A stretch of DNA of 5,312 bases from an uncultured Erysipelotrichaceae bacterium (GTDB taxonomy: Bacteria; Bacillota_I; Bacilli_A; RF39; UBA660). Below the pieces are notes generated by a model. It searched no databases and had not been told where the DNA came from. It saw nothing but the letters and a program-made list of their open reading frames with translations. Below, one piece after another: positions 1-5,272 of this stretch. The DNA lies in contig CADBLY010000033.1 of NCBI GenBank assembly GCA_902795725.1, positions 1 through 5,312 of the forward strand, read 5' to 3'. Both the position numbers and the translations under genes were made by a program. Position 1 is the first letter of the stretch; the number at the start of each line of letters is the position of its first letter.

Positions 1-162
1 GAATTAATAGATACATTAGTAGATAAAATAGTTATAGATAAGGATAGAAATATTGCTATATATTTTAAATATGATATTGTACCAGCGATTTCATTTAAAT
101 ATGAGAATAGAAATTTAGCTCGTAATCCATATGGTAGAAAAGGTAAAAAAAGCATAGTATAG
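1..162 (+). CDS. C-terminal fragment of a probable large serine recombinase (5' end outside window)
   Basis: An open frame enters from the left edge and stops at TAG 160-162, giving 53 visible residues. The fragment starts ELIDTLVDKIVIDKDRN, continues with IAIYFKYDI, and ends in a basic tail (RKGKKSIV). An 'LVDKI.I.kd..I.I.fKy' strand pair is typical of the extreme C-terminus of large serine recombinases (resolvase/invertase family, after the zinc-ribbon domain) that integrate phages and conjugative elements in Firmicutes. These enzymes cut and rejoin attP and attB using a catalytic serine in the N-terminal domain, which lies outside the window, so the catalytic residues cannot be checked. 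A strong terminator follows 10 bp after the stop. A disrupted host gene begins about 60 bp downstream, as expected for an integrase gene lying next to its attachment site. The family call rests on a short C-terminal pattern plus this context. An unrelated protein with a similar tail is possible. Confidence 0.55.
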   Translation, partial: ELIDTLVDKIVIDKDRNIAIYFKYDIVPAISFKYENRNLARNPYGRKGKKSIV

Positions 163-171
163 TTTAATATT

Positions 172-210
172 TAAGCCCTAACTAGTTTATCTAGCTAGGG
201 CTTATTTTTA
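172..210 (+). terminator. Rho-independent terminator after the recombinase gene
   Basis: AAGCCCTA (173-180) pairs with TAGGGCTT (196-203). After one A/C mismatch, CTAG (182-185) pairs with CTAG (191-194) around a 5-nt loop. The hairpin is followed by ATTTTTATT. It ends recombinase transcription just before the truncated amidase frame, so read-through into that frame should be weak. Confidence 0.85.
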
Positions 211-217
211 TTCTAAT

Positions 218-250
218 GGTAAGTGAACGCACGAGGTGGAGATGGTGCGG
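218..250 (+). other. Putative attachment-site junction (element end / host amidase gene)
   Basis: To the right of about 223-235 the DNA encodes canonical Amidase_3 sequence. To the left, in the same frame, there is a TAA stop at 220-222 where the zinc-ligand histidine codon of the family's 'HVNA/HINA' motif should be. Amidase homology therefore ends within a few codons, beside a recombinase gene and its terminator. The segment contains a spaced inverted repeat, CGCAC (228-232) and GTGCG (245-249), centred on 238/239. Paired half-sites of this kind are usual for serine-integrase attachment sites. Residue 4 is Arg (CGA, 232-234) where relatives, from my memory of the family, usually have Gly, so the left half may be element-derived. 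The exact crossover base cannot be fixed without the other junction or an uninterrupted homologue. Confidence 0.45.
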
Positions 251-1146
251 AAGTTATTTATGCTTTGAGAGTAAGTGATACTTTACCTAATCTTATTTTA
301 AAATATCTTGGTGAAGAAGGACAGAATATTAGAAAAGCATATCAAAGACGACTTCCTAGTAATCCAAGTAAAGATTACTATTTTATGCTAAGAAATACTG
401 GTGATACAGAAGCTATGATTATTGAATATGGCTTTTTAGATAGTAAAGGTGATGATGTTGTTCAATTAAAAAGCAATTGGCAAGACTATGCCGAGGCTGT
501 TGTAAAAGCTATTTCTGAGTATACAGGATTAAGTTATGATGGTGCTAACAATCAAAATAGTTATATAGTTAAATCGGGTGATTCATTATGGAGTATTGCT
601 AAAAAGGTTGGTCTTAGTGTAGATGAAATAAAAAAAATTAACAATTTAGATAGTAATTTACTAAAGGTAGGTCAAGTATTAAAACTAAAAGATGATAATA
701 ACAAAGGAAGCTATACAGTTGTTAATGGTGATACTTTATATAGTATTGCAAGTCAATTTAATACAAGTGTTGATGAAATAATGTTGCTTAATAATCTAAG
801 CAGTAATCTATTGAAGGTTGGACAGACATTAATTTTACCACCTTCTAAAGCTTTGAATAATACCTACAAGGTTAAAAGTGGAGATACGCTTTATAATTTA
901 GCGTCTAAATTTAATACAACAGTAGATGAATTAAAAAATATAAATAATTTAAGTAGCAATATTTTAAGCGTTGGTCAGATATTAAAAATCCCTAGTATTA
1001 ATAATTCTTTTGAAACATATATAGTAGAAGCCGGTGATACTTTATATAGTATTGCTCGTAAAGTTAATAGAACGGTTCAAGATATTAAAAAAATCAATAA
1101 TTTAACTAGTGATATTTTAAAAATTGGGCAAATACTACAAATATAA
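223..1146 (+). pseudogene. N-acetylmuramoyl-L-alanine amidase (Amidase_3) with four LysM domains, 5'-truncated
   Basis: Intact proteins of this type are zinc enzymes that cut the bond between MurNAc and the L-Ala of the stem peptide; LysM domains anchor them to peptidoglycan glycan. Residues 1-104 are the C-terminal half of Amidase_3: GGDGAEVIYALR (5-16), GQNIRKAYQRRLPSNPSKDYY (33-53, split by no gap) and IIEYGF (66-71), which contains the catalytic Glu68. Four LysM repeats fill residues 113-307. The N-terminal catalytic part is absent, including the 'DPGHGG' histidine, the zinc-ligand glutamate and the 'H-x-NA' histidine, so this fragment cannot be an active amidase. The frame opens at GTG 223 directly after an in-frame TAA. 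It has no Shine-Dalgarno sequence and sits behind a terminator. The rest of the frame has no stops or frameshifts, which suggests recent or reversible disruption by the element on the left. It could be a cell-wall-binding protein if translated, but I see no start signal for that. Confidence 0.8.
559..1143 (+). repeat. Four tandem LysM domain repeats
   Basis: Repeats lie at about 559-690, 709-840, 862-993 and 1015-1143 (residues 113-156, 163-206, 214-257, 265-307), with a period near 50 residues. Each has the LysM pattern: a Y-x-V start, GD[ST]L[WY]S/N-[IL]A, then NNL-x-S-[ND]-[IL]L, and [VI]GQ-x-L at the end. Linkers are short and rich in N, S and K. The four copies differ at many positions, so this is an old domain array rather than a recent DNA duplication. 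LysM domains bind GlcNAc-containing glycans. The array ends right at the stop codon. Confidence 0.93.
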
Positions 1147-1177
1147 AAGATCTATCAATAATGACAATAGATCTTTT
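1145..1177. terminator. Shared bidirectional terminator between convergent genes
   Basis: An 11-bp perfect stem (1145-1155 with 1167-1177, core AAAAGATCTAT / ATAGATCTTTT) surrounds an 11-nt loop. On the plus strand it is followed by further T's (TTATTTG). On the minus strand the stem's own 3' arm supplies a TTTT run. It begins within the amidase stop codon and ends at the minus-strand stop at 1177-1179, so it can serve both genes. Confidence 0.8.
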
Positions 1178-1455
1178 TATTTGTTTATTATTTTAAAAAC
1201 AGCAGGAAAAAGAAATAATACAATAACAATTAATACAATAACAATAATTATCATAAAAGTTAAGTTTTTCTTTGTGTCAGCTATTTCTTGCTTTCTTACT
1301 ATTGTTTGATCTTCAATATGATCTTCTTTTTCAAACATGATATCATTAGGATTTAATTCTTTCTTTGTTGTCTCTTCATTGGATTCTAATTTATATAAAT
1401 CATTATAATCAAGAGTCAAAGACTCTTCGGTTACTTTGTTATCTTCTTGGTTCAT
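1177..1455 (-). CDS. Small acidic protein with one C-terminal membrane helix, unrecognised
   Basis: This 92-residue protein is not recognised. Residues 1-62 are strongly charged and mainly acidic (many E and D, no hydrophobic stretch), probably flexible. Residues 66-88 form one very hydrophobic Ile/Val/Leu helix, followed by a short basic tail (KIINK). There is no N-terminal signal sequence, so it is probably tail-anchored with the acidic part in the cytoplasm; that topology is inference. The ATG at 1453-1455 is preceded by GAAGGTG (1461-1467), which touches the stop codon of the upstream gene. A second ATG at 1458-1460 lies closer to the ribosome site but hits TGA after two codons. Only 11 bp separate the two genes, and the upstream protein has the same C-terminal anchor design, so they are very likely co-transcribed and perhaps work together at the membrane. 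Confidence 0.75.
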   Translation of the reverse strand: MNQEDNKVTEESLTLDYNDLYKLESNEETTKKELNPNDIMFEKEDHIEDQTIVRKQEIADTKKNLTFMIIIVIVLIVIVLFLFPAVFKIINK

Positions 1456-1466
1456 TGCATCACCTT

Positions 1467-2075
1467 CTATTTCATAAATCTACTATATATATTTAAAAAG
1501 ATAATTCCTATTATGGATCCAATAATAAAAGCTAGAATAAGACTGTCAGAGAACCCTTTGGTTGTGTTTTTTTTGTTTGATGGTTCTTCAATTTCATTTA
1601 AGTTATATTCTTTTCCTGTTTCATCTTGAATTAGTGGGATAATATGGCCTTTTTTAATCCCTATTTTTAAATTATGATTGCCATTATAACCCATAGCTAT
1701 ATGAATAGCTTTATCATAAATAGTTTGTTCTTCTTCACTAAGGATAGAACGATTTACATCCGTTAATTCTAGAAATGATATATCTTTATCTGTTGGCATT
1801 ACTTTATCTACATTAACTGGATTATTTACTGGTTTAGTATAAATTTCGTTATTTATTTTGTTTAATATATTTATATAATCTTGATTAGTTAAAAATTTTA
1901 ATAAAGCTTTCTTTAATTCAGGATTTGAGATAACATGGTTATTGTTGTTTATTAATACTTGGAGATTAGGGTTTTGTTGATAAAACATTTTTATATTATT
2001 ATATGAATTTGATAATAGCAATTGTTTTATTAAACTTTCTAAAAAAACTAATAATTTGTTTCTCACTTCATTCAT
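1467..2075 (-). CDS. Protein with one C-terminal membrane helix, unrecognised
   Basis: This 202-residue protein has no family I recognise. Residues 1-75 look mainly helical and are rich in Asn, Leu and Lys. Residues 80-110 are a Pro/Asn/Asp-rich linker. Residues 111-165 form a second, more polar segment (EEEQTIYDKAIHIAMGYNG, then a K/I/G-rich stretch). Residues 178-196 form a single hydrophobic helix (LILAFIIGSIIGIIFLNIY) followed by SRFMK. There is no signal peptide, so it is likely C-terminally anchored with a cytoplasmic body. The ATG at 2073-2075 has TAGGTG (2081-2086) five bases upstream and a promoter at 2099-2127, making it the first gene of a two-gene unit with the small anchored protein at 1177-1455. 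The charged, low-complexity composition resembles neighbouring genes and shows no sign of transfer. Confidence 0.78.
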   Translation of the reverse strand: MNEVRNKLLVFLESLIKQLLLSNSYNNIKMFYQQNPNLQVLINNNNHVISNPELKKALLKFLTNQDYINILNKINNEIYTKPVNNPVNVDKVMPTDKDISFLELTDVNRSILSEEEQTIYDKAIHIAMGYNGNHNLKIGIKKGHIIPLIQDETGKEYNLNEIEEPSNKKNTTKGFSDSLILAFIIGSIIGIIFLNIYSRFMK

Positions 2076-2098
2076 AATGACACCTACTCTCTATAGAT

Positions 2099-2127
2099 AT
2101 TGTATCATACCTTTTATTTATATCCAA
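2099..2127 (-). promoter_or_regulatory. Probable sigma-A promoter for the 2075-1177 two-gene unit
   Basis: On the minus strand, TTGGAT (2122-2127) is separated by exactly 17 bp from TACAAT (2099-2104), which lies in the context TATGATACAAT. The -10 matches consensus at 5 of 6 positions and the -35 at 3 of 6. The expected start would leave a leader of roughly 15-20 nt before the ATG at 2075, carrying its ribosome-binding site. Confidence 0.6.
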
Positions 2128-2195
2128 TAAAAATATGTGTTTTTTTATTTGCTTGACAGTAGGAAGTGTAAATGAAAATATTTTATAAGTTACAA

Positions 2196-3383
2196 TTATT
2201 CCAAATTAAGTATAGTTACACATTCTACATGATAGGTATTAGGAAACATATCAAAAGGAGTGATAGAGTCAATATCATATACATTTTTTAAATCTTTTAA
2301 GTCTCTAGTAAGAGTCATGGGATCACATGAAACATAAATTATCTTTTGTGGTTTTACTTTTAGTATTTCTTTTATAATACTTTTATTTAAACCGGAACGT
2401 GGTGGGTCTACAATAATGGTATCATAGTATTCATTTAATTTAATATCTTTTGTATCACTACATATAAAGTTAATGTTTTCTACTTTGTTTATTTTTTTAT
2501 TGTAATTAGCATCTTCAATTGCATTTTCGTTTATTTCAATTCCATTTACCTTTTTTACTACATCACTTATATAAATACTAATACTTCCTGTTCCACAATA
2601 TAAATCTAAAACATTTAAACTATTTTGACAGTTCTTTTTAATATAATCATATAATTTTATCATTATGTCATAATTTACTTGAAAGAAGGAATCTAAGGAG
2701 ATTTTATAGTAAAGATTGTTTATTCTTTTTAAAATATAATCGTTACCTTTTTTTAAATAATATTTATCATCTTTTATAACAATATTATCAAAGTATTTAA
2801 AGATAGGTGTAATATCTAAATCTTTATTTCCTACTATAATTAACATTATTTCTTCATCAGATATCCGTAAGATAAATTGTTTTATTTTCTTTAAATCAAG
2901 ATTGTTTAGATATTTTATTTTATCATTTATACATTTATCAGAGATTAAACATTTATCAATGTTTATTATATCATTGGTTTCTTGTTTATATAGCCCTATT
3001 TCATTATTAACTTGAAGAGTTAGTTTATTTCGATAATTATATTGCTTACTATATATGATATCATTGATTTCTATATTTTTATCTAAATATTTATTTATAA
3101 TATTAGCTATTTTATTTTGTTTAAATTTTAATTGTTCTTGATATGACATATGAGCAATATTACAGCCACCACATAATAAATAATATGGACATAGTGGTTC
3201 TATTCTATCTTTACTTATTTTATTATACCTAGATACTTTGGCTTCATTATATTTCTTTTTTATTTTTGTAATAATAATATCTACATCTTCAAAAGCAAGG
3301 GCATTAGTTACAAAAGTAATTTTATTATCTATTTTAGTTATACCTCTTCCTTTATGGTCTAATGATTCTATATTCACGTACAT
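2196..3383 (-). CDS. rlmD: 23S rRNA (uracil-C5)-methyltransferase, RlmD/RlmCD (RumA) family
   Basis: This family transfers a methyl group from S-adenosylmethionine to C5 of uracil in 23S rRNA (U1939, and in some Gram-positives also U747). Counting from ATG 3383 (395 aa), residues about 1-55 form a TRAM-like RNA-binding domain (ESLDHKGRGI). Iron-sulfur cysteines are Cys65, Cys71, Cys74 (C-x5-C-x2-C) and Cys145. SFFQVNYD (232-239) holds the SAM-contacting Gln, LDLYCGTGS (259-267) is SAM motif I and GIEIN (281-285) the acidic loop. DPPRSG starts at 326. SCDPMTLTRDL contains the catalytic nucleophile Cys353, and HVE (385-387) provides the general base Glu387. All key residues are present, so it should be active; it is shorter than the usual ~430-460 aa because of compact linkers. 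The start is uncertain: TTG 3389, GTG 3386, ATG 3383 and GTG 3377 are in frame. GGTGAT at 3381-3386 is best placed for GTG 3377; ATG 3383 is the conventional choice. It lies 19 bp after the preceding gene and is last in its operon. The exact target uridine cannot be told from sequence. Confidence 0.93.
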   Translation of the reverse strand: MYVNIESLDHKGRGITKIDNKITFVTNALAFEDVDIIITKIKKKYNEAKVSRYNKISKDRIEPLCPYYLLCGGCNIAHMSYQEQLKFKQNKIANIINKYLDKNIEINDIIYSKQYNYRNKLTLQVNNEIGLYKQETNDIINIDKCLISDKCINDKIKYLNNLDLKKIKQFILRISDEEIMLIIVGNKDLDITPIFKYFDNIVIKDDKYYLKKGNDYILKRINNLYYKISLDSFFQVNYDIMIKLYDYIKKNCQNSLNVLDLYCGTGSISIYISDVVKKVNGIEINENAIEDANYNKKINKVENINFICSDTKDIKLNEYYDTIIVDPPRSGLNKSIIKEILKVKPQKIIYVSCDPMTLTRDLKDLKNVYDIDSITPFDMFPNTYHVECVTILNLE

Positions 3384-3402
3384 CACCAATAATATTGTAA
3401 CA

Positions 3403-4002
3403 TTAATTGGTTTGAATTAGTTTAAAAAATTGATATAAATGGGATAAATTTTTATTATTATGGATAGATTTTTGTATTTCTTTCAGGGCAATAGATGGAT
3501 CAGATTCTAATTTATTAAAGCATTCAAAATAAAGGTATTTAATTTTGTGCTGATCATTAGGTAGTTTTAGCTTTCTTAAAGAATTTCTTAAATAGGTTAT
3601 TCTTTCAGATTCTAATCTAGTTAATAGTGCTTGCTTAGTTATAGATAATACTTTATAGTTTATTTTAATACATGGTAGTTTATAAAAATTTTCTAGAATA
3701 TCCAGTTCTTCATCAACAATTAAAGAACTTTTCAAAATAGATTGGCCTTTGTTATCAAATTCTATTACAATACTATTATTTTCAGATATAAACATACATA
3801 TATATTTATGACCTATTTTGATATTGTTTAATAAATCAATACTAATAATAATATTAGAATTTATAAAGTTTAGTAGGTCATTATTGGATATTTTAATAAT
3901 AGGTAGTTTTCTTAGATGATTGATTTTGTCATTTTTATTCCACTCAAAAAAATCTAGATAATTACTTTTTAAATTTAGGGTTACATCATATACGTATTTC
4001 AT
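3403..4002 (-). CDS. Conserved-looking soluble protein, weakly DUF3603/UPF0736-like
   Basis: This 199-residue protein has no membrane segment or signal peptide and is probably cytoplasmic. The opening (MKYVYDVTLN, then DFFEWNKNDKINHLRKLPI, and a 'DLLNFI' stretch) recalls the DV-x-VN ... FxEW-x-x-x-D ... PL-x-K pattern of the uncharacterised DUF3603/UPF0736 family (Bacillus YjbA), from memory only. Residues 66-95 look like beta strands (YICMFI, SIVIEF, SILKSSL). Residues 120-195 look helical and basic, with LESERITYLRNSLRKLKLP and a C-terminal helix pair. The start is chosen at ATG 4002, because AAAGGAG (4009-4015) lies six bases before it and abuts the alternative ATG 4008. The start overlaps the upstream gene by 17 bp (3986-4002), indicating translational coupling, and rlmD follows closely. 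No function is claimed. Confidence 0.75.
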   Translation of the reverse strand: MKYVYDVTLNLKSNYLDFFEWNKNDKINHLRKLPIIKISNNDLLNFINSNIIISIDLLNNIKIGHKYICMFISENNSIVIEFDNKGQSILKSSLIVDEELDILENFYKLPCIKINYKVLSITKQALLTRLESERITYLRNSLRKLKLPNDQHKIKYLYFECFNKLESDPSIALKEIQKSIHNNKNLSHLYQFFKLIQTN

Positions 4003-4204
4003 AGTCATCTCCTTTGTGTATTAAAGATATAGACATTATGATAATGCCTATAATAGCCATTAAACATTCTATTCTTCTAATTATAAACTTAACATAATCG
4101 ATAAAATTATACCCAATCGTTAAAAGATTTAAATAGCTAATTATATAGACAAAACCGATAACTGTTAAGCCAAATCCTACTAAAAACGCAAATATTCTAG
4201 GCAT
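3986..4204 (-). CDS. Small membrane protein with two predicted helices, unrecognised
   Basis: This 72-residue protein has two hydrophobic segments, residues about 5-27 (AFLVGFGLTVIGFVYIISYL) and 47-64 (ECLMAIIGIIIMSISLI). A loop rich in aromatic and polar residues joins them and ends in Arg-Arg (43-44). The tail (HKGDDYEIRI) is polar. By the positive-inside rule the RR loop may be cytoplasmic, but the short length makes topology uncertain. ATG 4202-4204 has AGGTGA six bases upstream (4211-4216), a good ribosome site. The TGA stop (3986-3988) lies inside the next gene, which starts at 4002, so the two are translationally coupled. It is the first gene of the operon that ends with the rRNA methyltransferase. 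No family is recognised and no function is proposed. Confidence 0.75.
   Translation of the reverse strand: MPRIFAFLVGFGLTVIGFVYIISYLNLLTIGYNFIDYVKFIIRRIECLMAIIGIIIMSISLIHKGDDYEIRI
4009..4015 (-). promoter_or_regulatory. Ribosome-binding site inside the upstream gene; decides the start at 4002
   Basis: AAAGGAG on the minus strand is the strongest Shine-Dalgarno match in the operon. It touches ATG 4006-4008 (no spacer) and lies six bases before ATG 4000-4002, so the second ATG is the better start. It sits wholly inside the end of the 3986-4204 gene, as expected for coupled translation. Confidence 0.75.
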
Positions 4205-4221
4205 TAGTATTCACCTATTTA

Positions 4222-4250
4222 ATTGTATTAAAATATTTTATATTTATTAA
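4222..4250 (-). promoter_or_regulatory. Probable promoter of the 4204-2196 operon
   Basis: On the minus strand, TTAATA (4245-4250) is followed after 17 bp by TACAAT (4222-4227), in context AATACAATT. The -10 is good and the -35 partial (4 of 6). The leader would be only about 10-12 nt, just enough for the AGGTGA ribosome site. The surrounding DNA is almost all A/T, so chance matches are easy. Confidence 0.45.
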
Positions 4251-4271
4251 TTTATAAAAATAGTATATAAT
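4243..4271 (+). promoter_or_regulatory. Probable promoter of uppP
   Basis: A perfect TATAAT (4266-4271) lies 21 bp before the uppP ATG, leaving room for a short leader with the TGAGGT ribosome site (4283-4288). The -35 is weak (TTTATT at 4243-4248 with 17-bp spacing). It faces the minus-strand operon promoter, and the two overlap at 4243-4250, so polymerases could compete. Confidence 0.5.
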
Positions 4272-4292
4272 TATATTGAGAGTGAGGTAAGT

Positions 4293-5093
4293 ATGATAGA
4301 GTTAATTAAATATATGTTTTTAGGTTTTATTCAAGGAATGACAGAAACTATTCCGGTATCTAGTAGTGGACATTTAATGATTTTTAAAAAATTAATGAGT
4401 GTGAATATTGATTTTGATACATTAGCTATATTAACTAATTTTGGCAGTTTAATAGCTATTATTATATTATTTAGAGAAGATATTAAAGAGTTAATCATTG
4501 GTTTTTTTAAGTATTTAACAACAGATGAAAAAGGAAATAAAAGTAAATTTAGATATTGCTTCTTAATTGTTATTGGATGCATCCCGGCAGGTTTTATGGG
4601 TCTAATATTCAGTAAGTTTGATGTTTTAGATAAAATAGATAATAATGTTAAAGTAGTTGGTATATCACTTATTGTTACATCAATATTACTATTTATGATT
4701 AGAAATTTTAAAGGTAAGAAAGATGATAGTAAATTAACAGTTAAAGATGCTTTAACTGTTGGTTGTTTTCAAATACTGGGATTACTTCCTGGTATAAGTA
4801 GAAGTGGTTCTACTATTGTTGGAGGTATGTTTTCAGGGTTAAAAAGAGATACGGCGTTTAAATATTCATTTATGTTATATATTCCTATGAGTATAGCGGC
4901 TATGGTATTAGAAATATCCGATTTACATATTGACTCTAGTTTGTATTTTAATTACTTTATGGCTGTATTAGTAGCTGGAATTGTAACATTCTTAGTTACC
5001 AAATGGTTTAGAAAGATTGTTAATGAAGGTAAATTAATTTATTTTAGTATTTATTGCTTTATAGTTGGTTTACTTGTTATTTTATTTTTATAG
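4293..5093 (+). CDS. uppP: Undecaprenyl-diphosphatase UppP (BacA family)
   Basis: UppP is an integral membrane phosphatase that converts undecaprenyl diphosphate to undecaprenyl phosphate, the lipid carrier for peptidoglycan and other envelope polymers. Extra activity is known to give bacitracin resistance. The protein is 266 aa, the usual size. The first signature, GFIQGMTETIPVSSSGHL (11-28), supplies the (E/Q)-x3-E pair Gln14/Glu18 and His27. The second, LLPGISRSGST (164-174), supplies the phosphate-binding arginine Arg170. KRDTAFKYSFMLYIPM (184-199) is also typical of the family. Hydrophobic segments lie near 41-61, 88-107, 118-137, 188-206, 220-237 and 247-266. All expected active-site residues are present. 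The ATG at 4293 has TGAGGT four bases upstream. It stands alone and is divergent from the minus-strand operon. A long hairpin with a T8 tail follows the stop. Confidence 0.97.
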   Translation: MIELIKYMFLGFIQGMTETIPVSSSGHLMIFKKLMSVNIDFDTLAILTNFGSLIAIIILFREDIKELIIGFFKYLTTDEKGNKSKFRYCFLIVIGCIPAGFMGLIFSKFDVLDKIDNNVKVVGISLIVTSILLFMIRNFKGKKDDSKLTVKDALTVGCFQILGLLPGISRSGSTIVGGMFSGLKRDTAFKYSFMLYIPMSIAAMVLEISDLHIDSSLYFNYFMAVLVAGIVTFLVTKWFRKIVNEGKLIYFSIYCFIVGLLVILFL

Positions 5094-5116
5094 ATGATAA
5101 AAATAAATCATATCAT

Positions 5117-5182
5117 GAATTCTTTGAGCAAGAGCTGTATACAACTAGGTCGTGCCAATTGCTTATTAGAATTCTTTTTTTT
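5117..5182 (+). terminator. Long hairpin with T8 tail after uppP, probable terminator
   Basis: GAATTCT (5117-5123) pairs with AGAATTC (5168-5174). After a small internal loop, GAGCAA (5126-5131) pairs with TTGCTT (5159-5164, one G-T). Eight T's follow directly (5175-5182). The apical 27 nt (5132-5158) contain a near-palindrome around TGTATACA and can fold further. It starts 24 bp after the uppP stop. At about 58 nt it is far larger than the other two terminators here. Confidence 0.6.
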
Positions 5183-5200
5183 ACAAGATTATACACTTTA

Positions 5201-5216
5201 TGTATTAATGTATTAA
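5201..5216. repeat. Short tandem direct repeat TGTATTAA x2
   Basis: TGTATTAA at 5201-5208 is repeated directly at 5209-5216, followed by TATG. It lies between the uppP terminator and the inverted repeats near the right edge. In such AT-rich DNA it may be chance. Confidence 0.5.
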
Positions 5217-5233
5217 TATGGGGTAGAACAAAA

Positions 5234-5251
5234 GTCAAAATAAATTTTGAC
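5234..5251. repeat. Perfect inverted repeat GTCAAAAT-AA-ATTTTGAC
   Basis: Two perfect 8-bp arms (5234-5241 and 5244-5251) are separated by two bases. The spacing suits a protein-binding operator or an element terminus more than an RNA hairpin, because a 2-nt loop is too tight without opening the stem. It directly abuts the next hairpin at 5253. Confidence 0.55.
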
Positions 5252-5252
5252 C

Positions 5253-5272
5253 TGTGAACCTCACGGTTCACA
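5253..5272. repeat. Perfect 8-bp hairpin TGTGAACC/GGTTCACA with 4-nt loop
   Basis: TGTGAACC (5253-5260) and GGTTCACA (5265-5272) flank TCAC. TTTTC follows on the plus strand, so it could be a weak terminator. On the minus strand it is followed by GGTCAA. A compact GC-rich hairpin a few bases from a TCAA-like tetranucleotide is also how the right ends of IS200/IS605-type elements look. Neither role can be settled from the visible sequence. Confidence 0.6.

Noticed and set aside
242..268. ATG 242 after GAGGTGGA as a new start for the truncated amidase.
   Set aside because: It is in a different reading frame and stops after eight codons (TGA 266-268). The purine run is simply the Gly-Gly-Asp coding sequence.
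559..1143. Recent tandem DNA duplication in the LysM array.
   Set aside because: The repeats are similar as protein (about 43 residues each) but have many nucleotide differences, fitting an old domain array rather than recent amplification.
2153..2290. Plus-strand TTGACA (2153-2158) followed by AGGAAG and an ATG at 2173 opening a frame of about 39 codons.
   Set aside because: No acceptable -10 lies 16-18 bp after TTGACA, and the frame runs antisense through the well-supported methyltransferase C-terminus. The peptide resembles nothing recognisable.
3986..3988. Mycoplasma-type code with TGA read as Trp.
   Set aside because: Every Trp seen is TGG, and TGA serves as the stop exactly where a coupled downstream start is expected. 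UppP and LysM-amidase genes also point to a walled bacterium.
4331..4582. Minus-strand 83-codon frame inside uppP.
   Set aside because: It is a shadow of uppP, which has full family signatures in the other strand; there is no ribosome site or recognisable product.
5054..5257. Plus-strand 67-codon frame overlapping the end of uppP and the downstream hairpin.
   Set aside because: It overlaps uppP by about 40 bp, has no ribosome site, and reads through the T8 hairpin. Its composition is not protein-like.
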